DNA from: Cristatella mucedo
Taxonomy: Eukaryota > Bryozoa > Phylactolaemata > Cristatellidae
Length of the DNA: 62,000 nt
Reading direction: 5' to 3'
Assembly: GCA_009760855.2 (NCBI GenBank)
Contig: WPIO01000028.1
Span: forward strand, 942,501-1,004,500
In this document: in pieces, positions 61,776 to 62,000 of the stretch
Numbering within the stretch: position 1 is the stretch's first letter
Layout of the letters: the number at the start of each line of letters is the position of its first letter
Made by a program: the position numbers and the translations under genes
The notes under the pieces: generated by a model
Seen by the model: the letters and a program-made list of their open reading frames with translations, nothing else
Databases searched by the model: none
What the model was told of the DNA's origin: nothing

Positions 61776-62000
61776 TATAGTTATGATTACACGTCTTTCA
61801 TAGTATCAGGGCATGATCACGATATAGGCAAGAAGATTATGTAAGACTATCCATATTAGGCAGACGATGCTGATGCACACTATGCCACAGCAGTAACTAT
61901 ACAAAATGTAACACTGCTAGTTAACAGCCAATATTGCATGCCAGTAGGTGCAGTAAATGCCGATGACAAATCGTGTTTTAGCAACATGCAGCAGATAGTG

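Overview
This is a repeat-rich animal (metazoan) genomic window, not a prokaryotic one. It holds multi-exon genes with GT-AG and some GC-AG introns, a eukaryotic tRNA-Gly(TCC) gene with A and B boxes and a T5 terminator, CR1/L2-type LINEs, tRNA-derived SINEs, solo LTRs, foldback elements and long (TA)n and (GA)n microsatellites. A complete CatSper auxiliary-subunit gene points to a lineage with flagellated sperm that kept the CatSper channel. CatSper is patchily retained: sponges, cnidarians, echinoderms, tunicates and some vertebrates have it, while many protostomes have lost it. The large intron sizes and the LINE content fit an invertebrate, but I cannot name the species.

Layout. 1-5,100: repeats only (a large inverted-repeat element, two SINE families, a decayed LINE). 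5,106-54,579, plus strand: one gene spread over almost 50 kb. I rebuilt 29 coding exons, 3,090 nt and 1,029 codons, in which every junction but one is phase-consistent at a good splice site. The protein matches CATSPERE (CatSper epsilon), ending in the conserved extracellular C-terminal domain, one transmembrane helix and a short cytosolic tail. Its introns carry nearly all the repeats and the tRNA gene. 54,580-55,298: a short intergenic stretch between convergent genes. 55,299-61,001, minus strand: the last five exons of a mitochondrial-type seryl-tRNA synthetase (SARS2). Its earlier exons lie beyond the right edge. 61,190-61,775 is another LINE 3' end.

How the parts relate. CATSPERE and SARS2 are tail to tail, with about 720 bp between stop codons, and have unrelated jobs (sperm calcium channel; mitochondrial translation). 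Most other open frames are decayed LINE reverse transcriptase, LTR or microsatellite translations. The repeats show clear nesting: two solo LTRs sit inside LINE copies with 4-bp target duplications, one SINE shares its 3' tail with the LINE that probably mobilised it, and two LINE 3' ends differ by only three bases over about 413 bp. No prokaryotic operon, CRISPR array or defence system is present.
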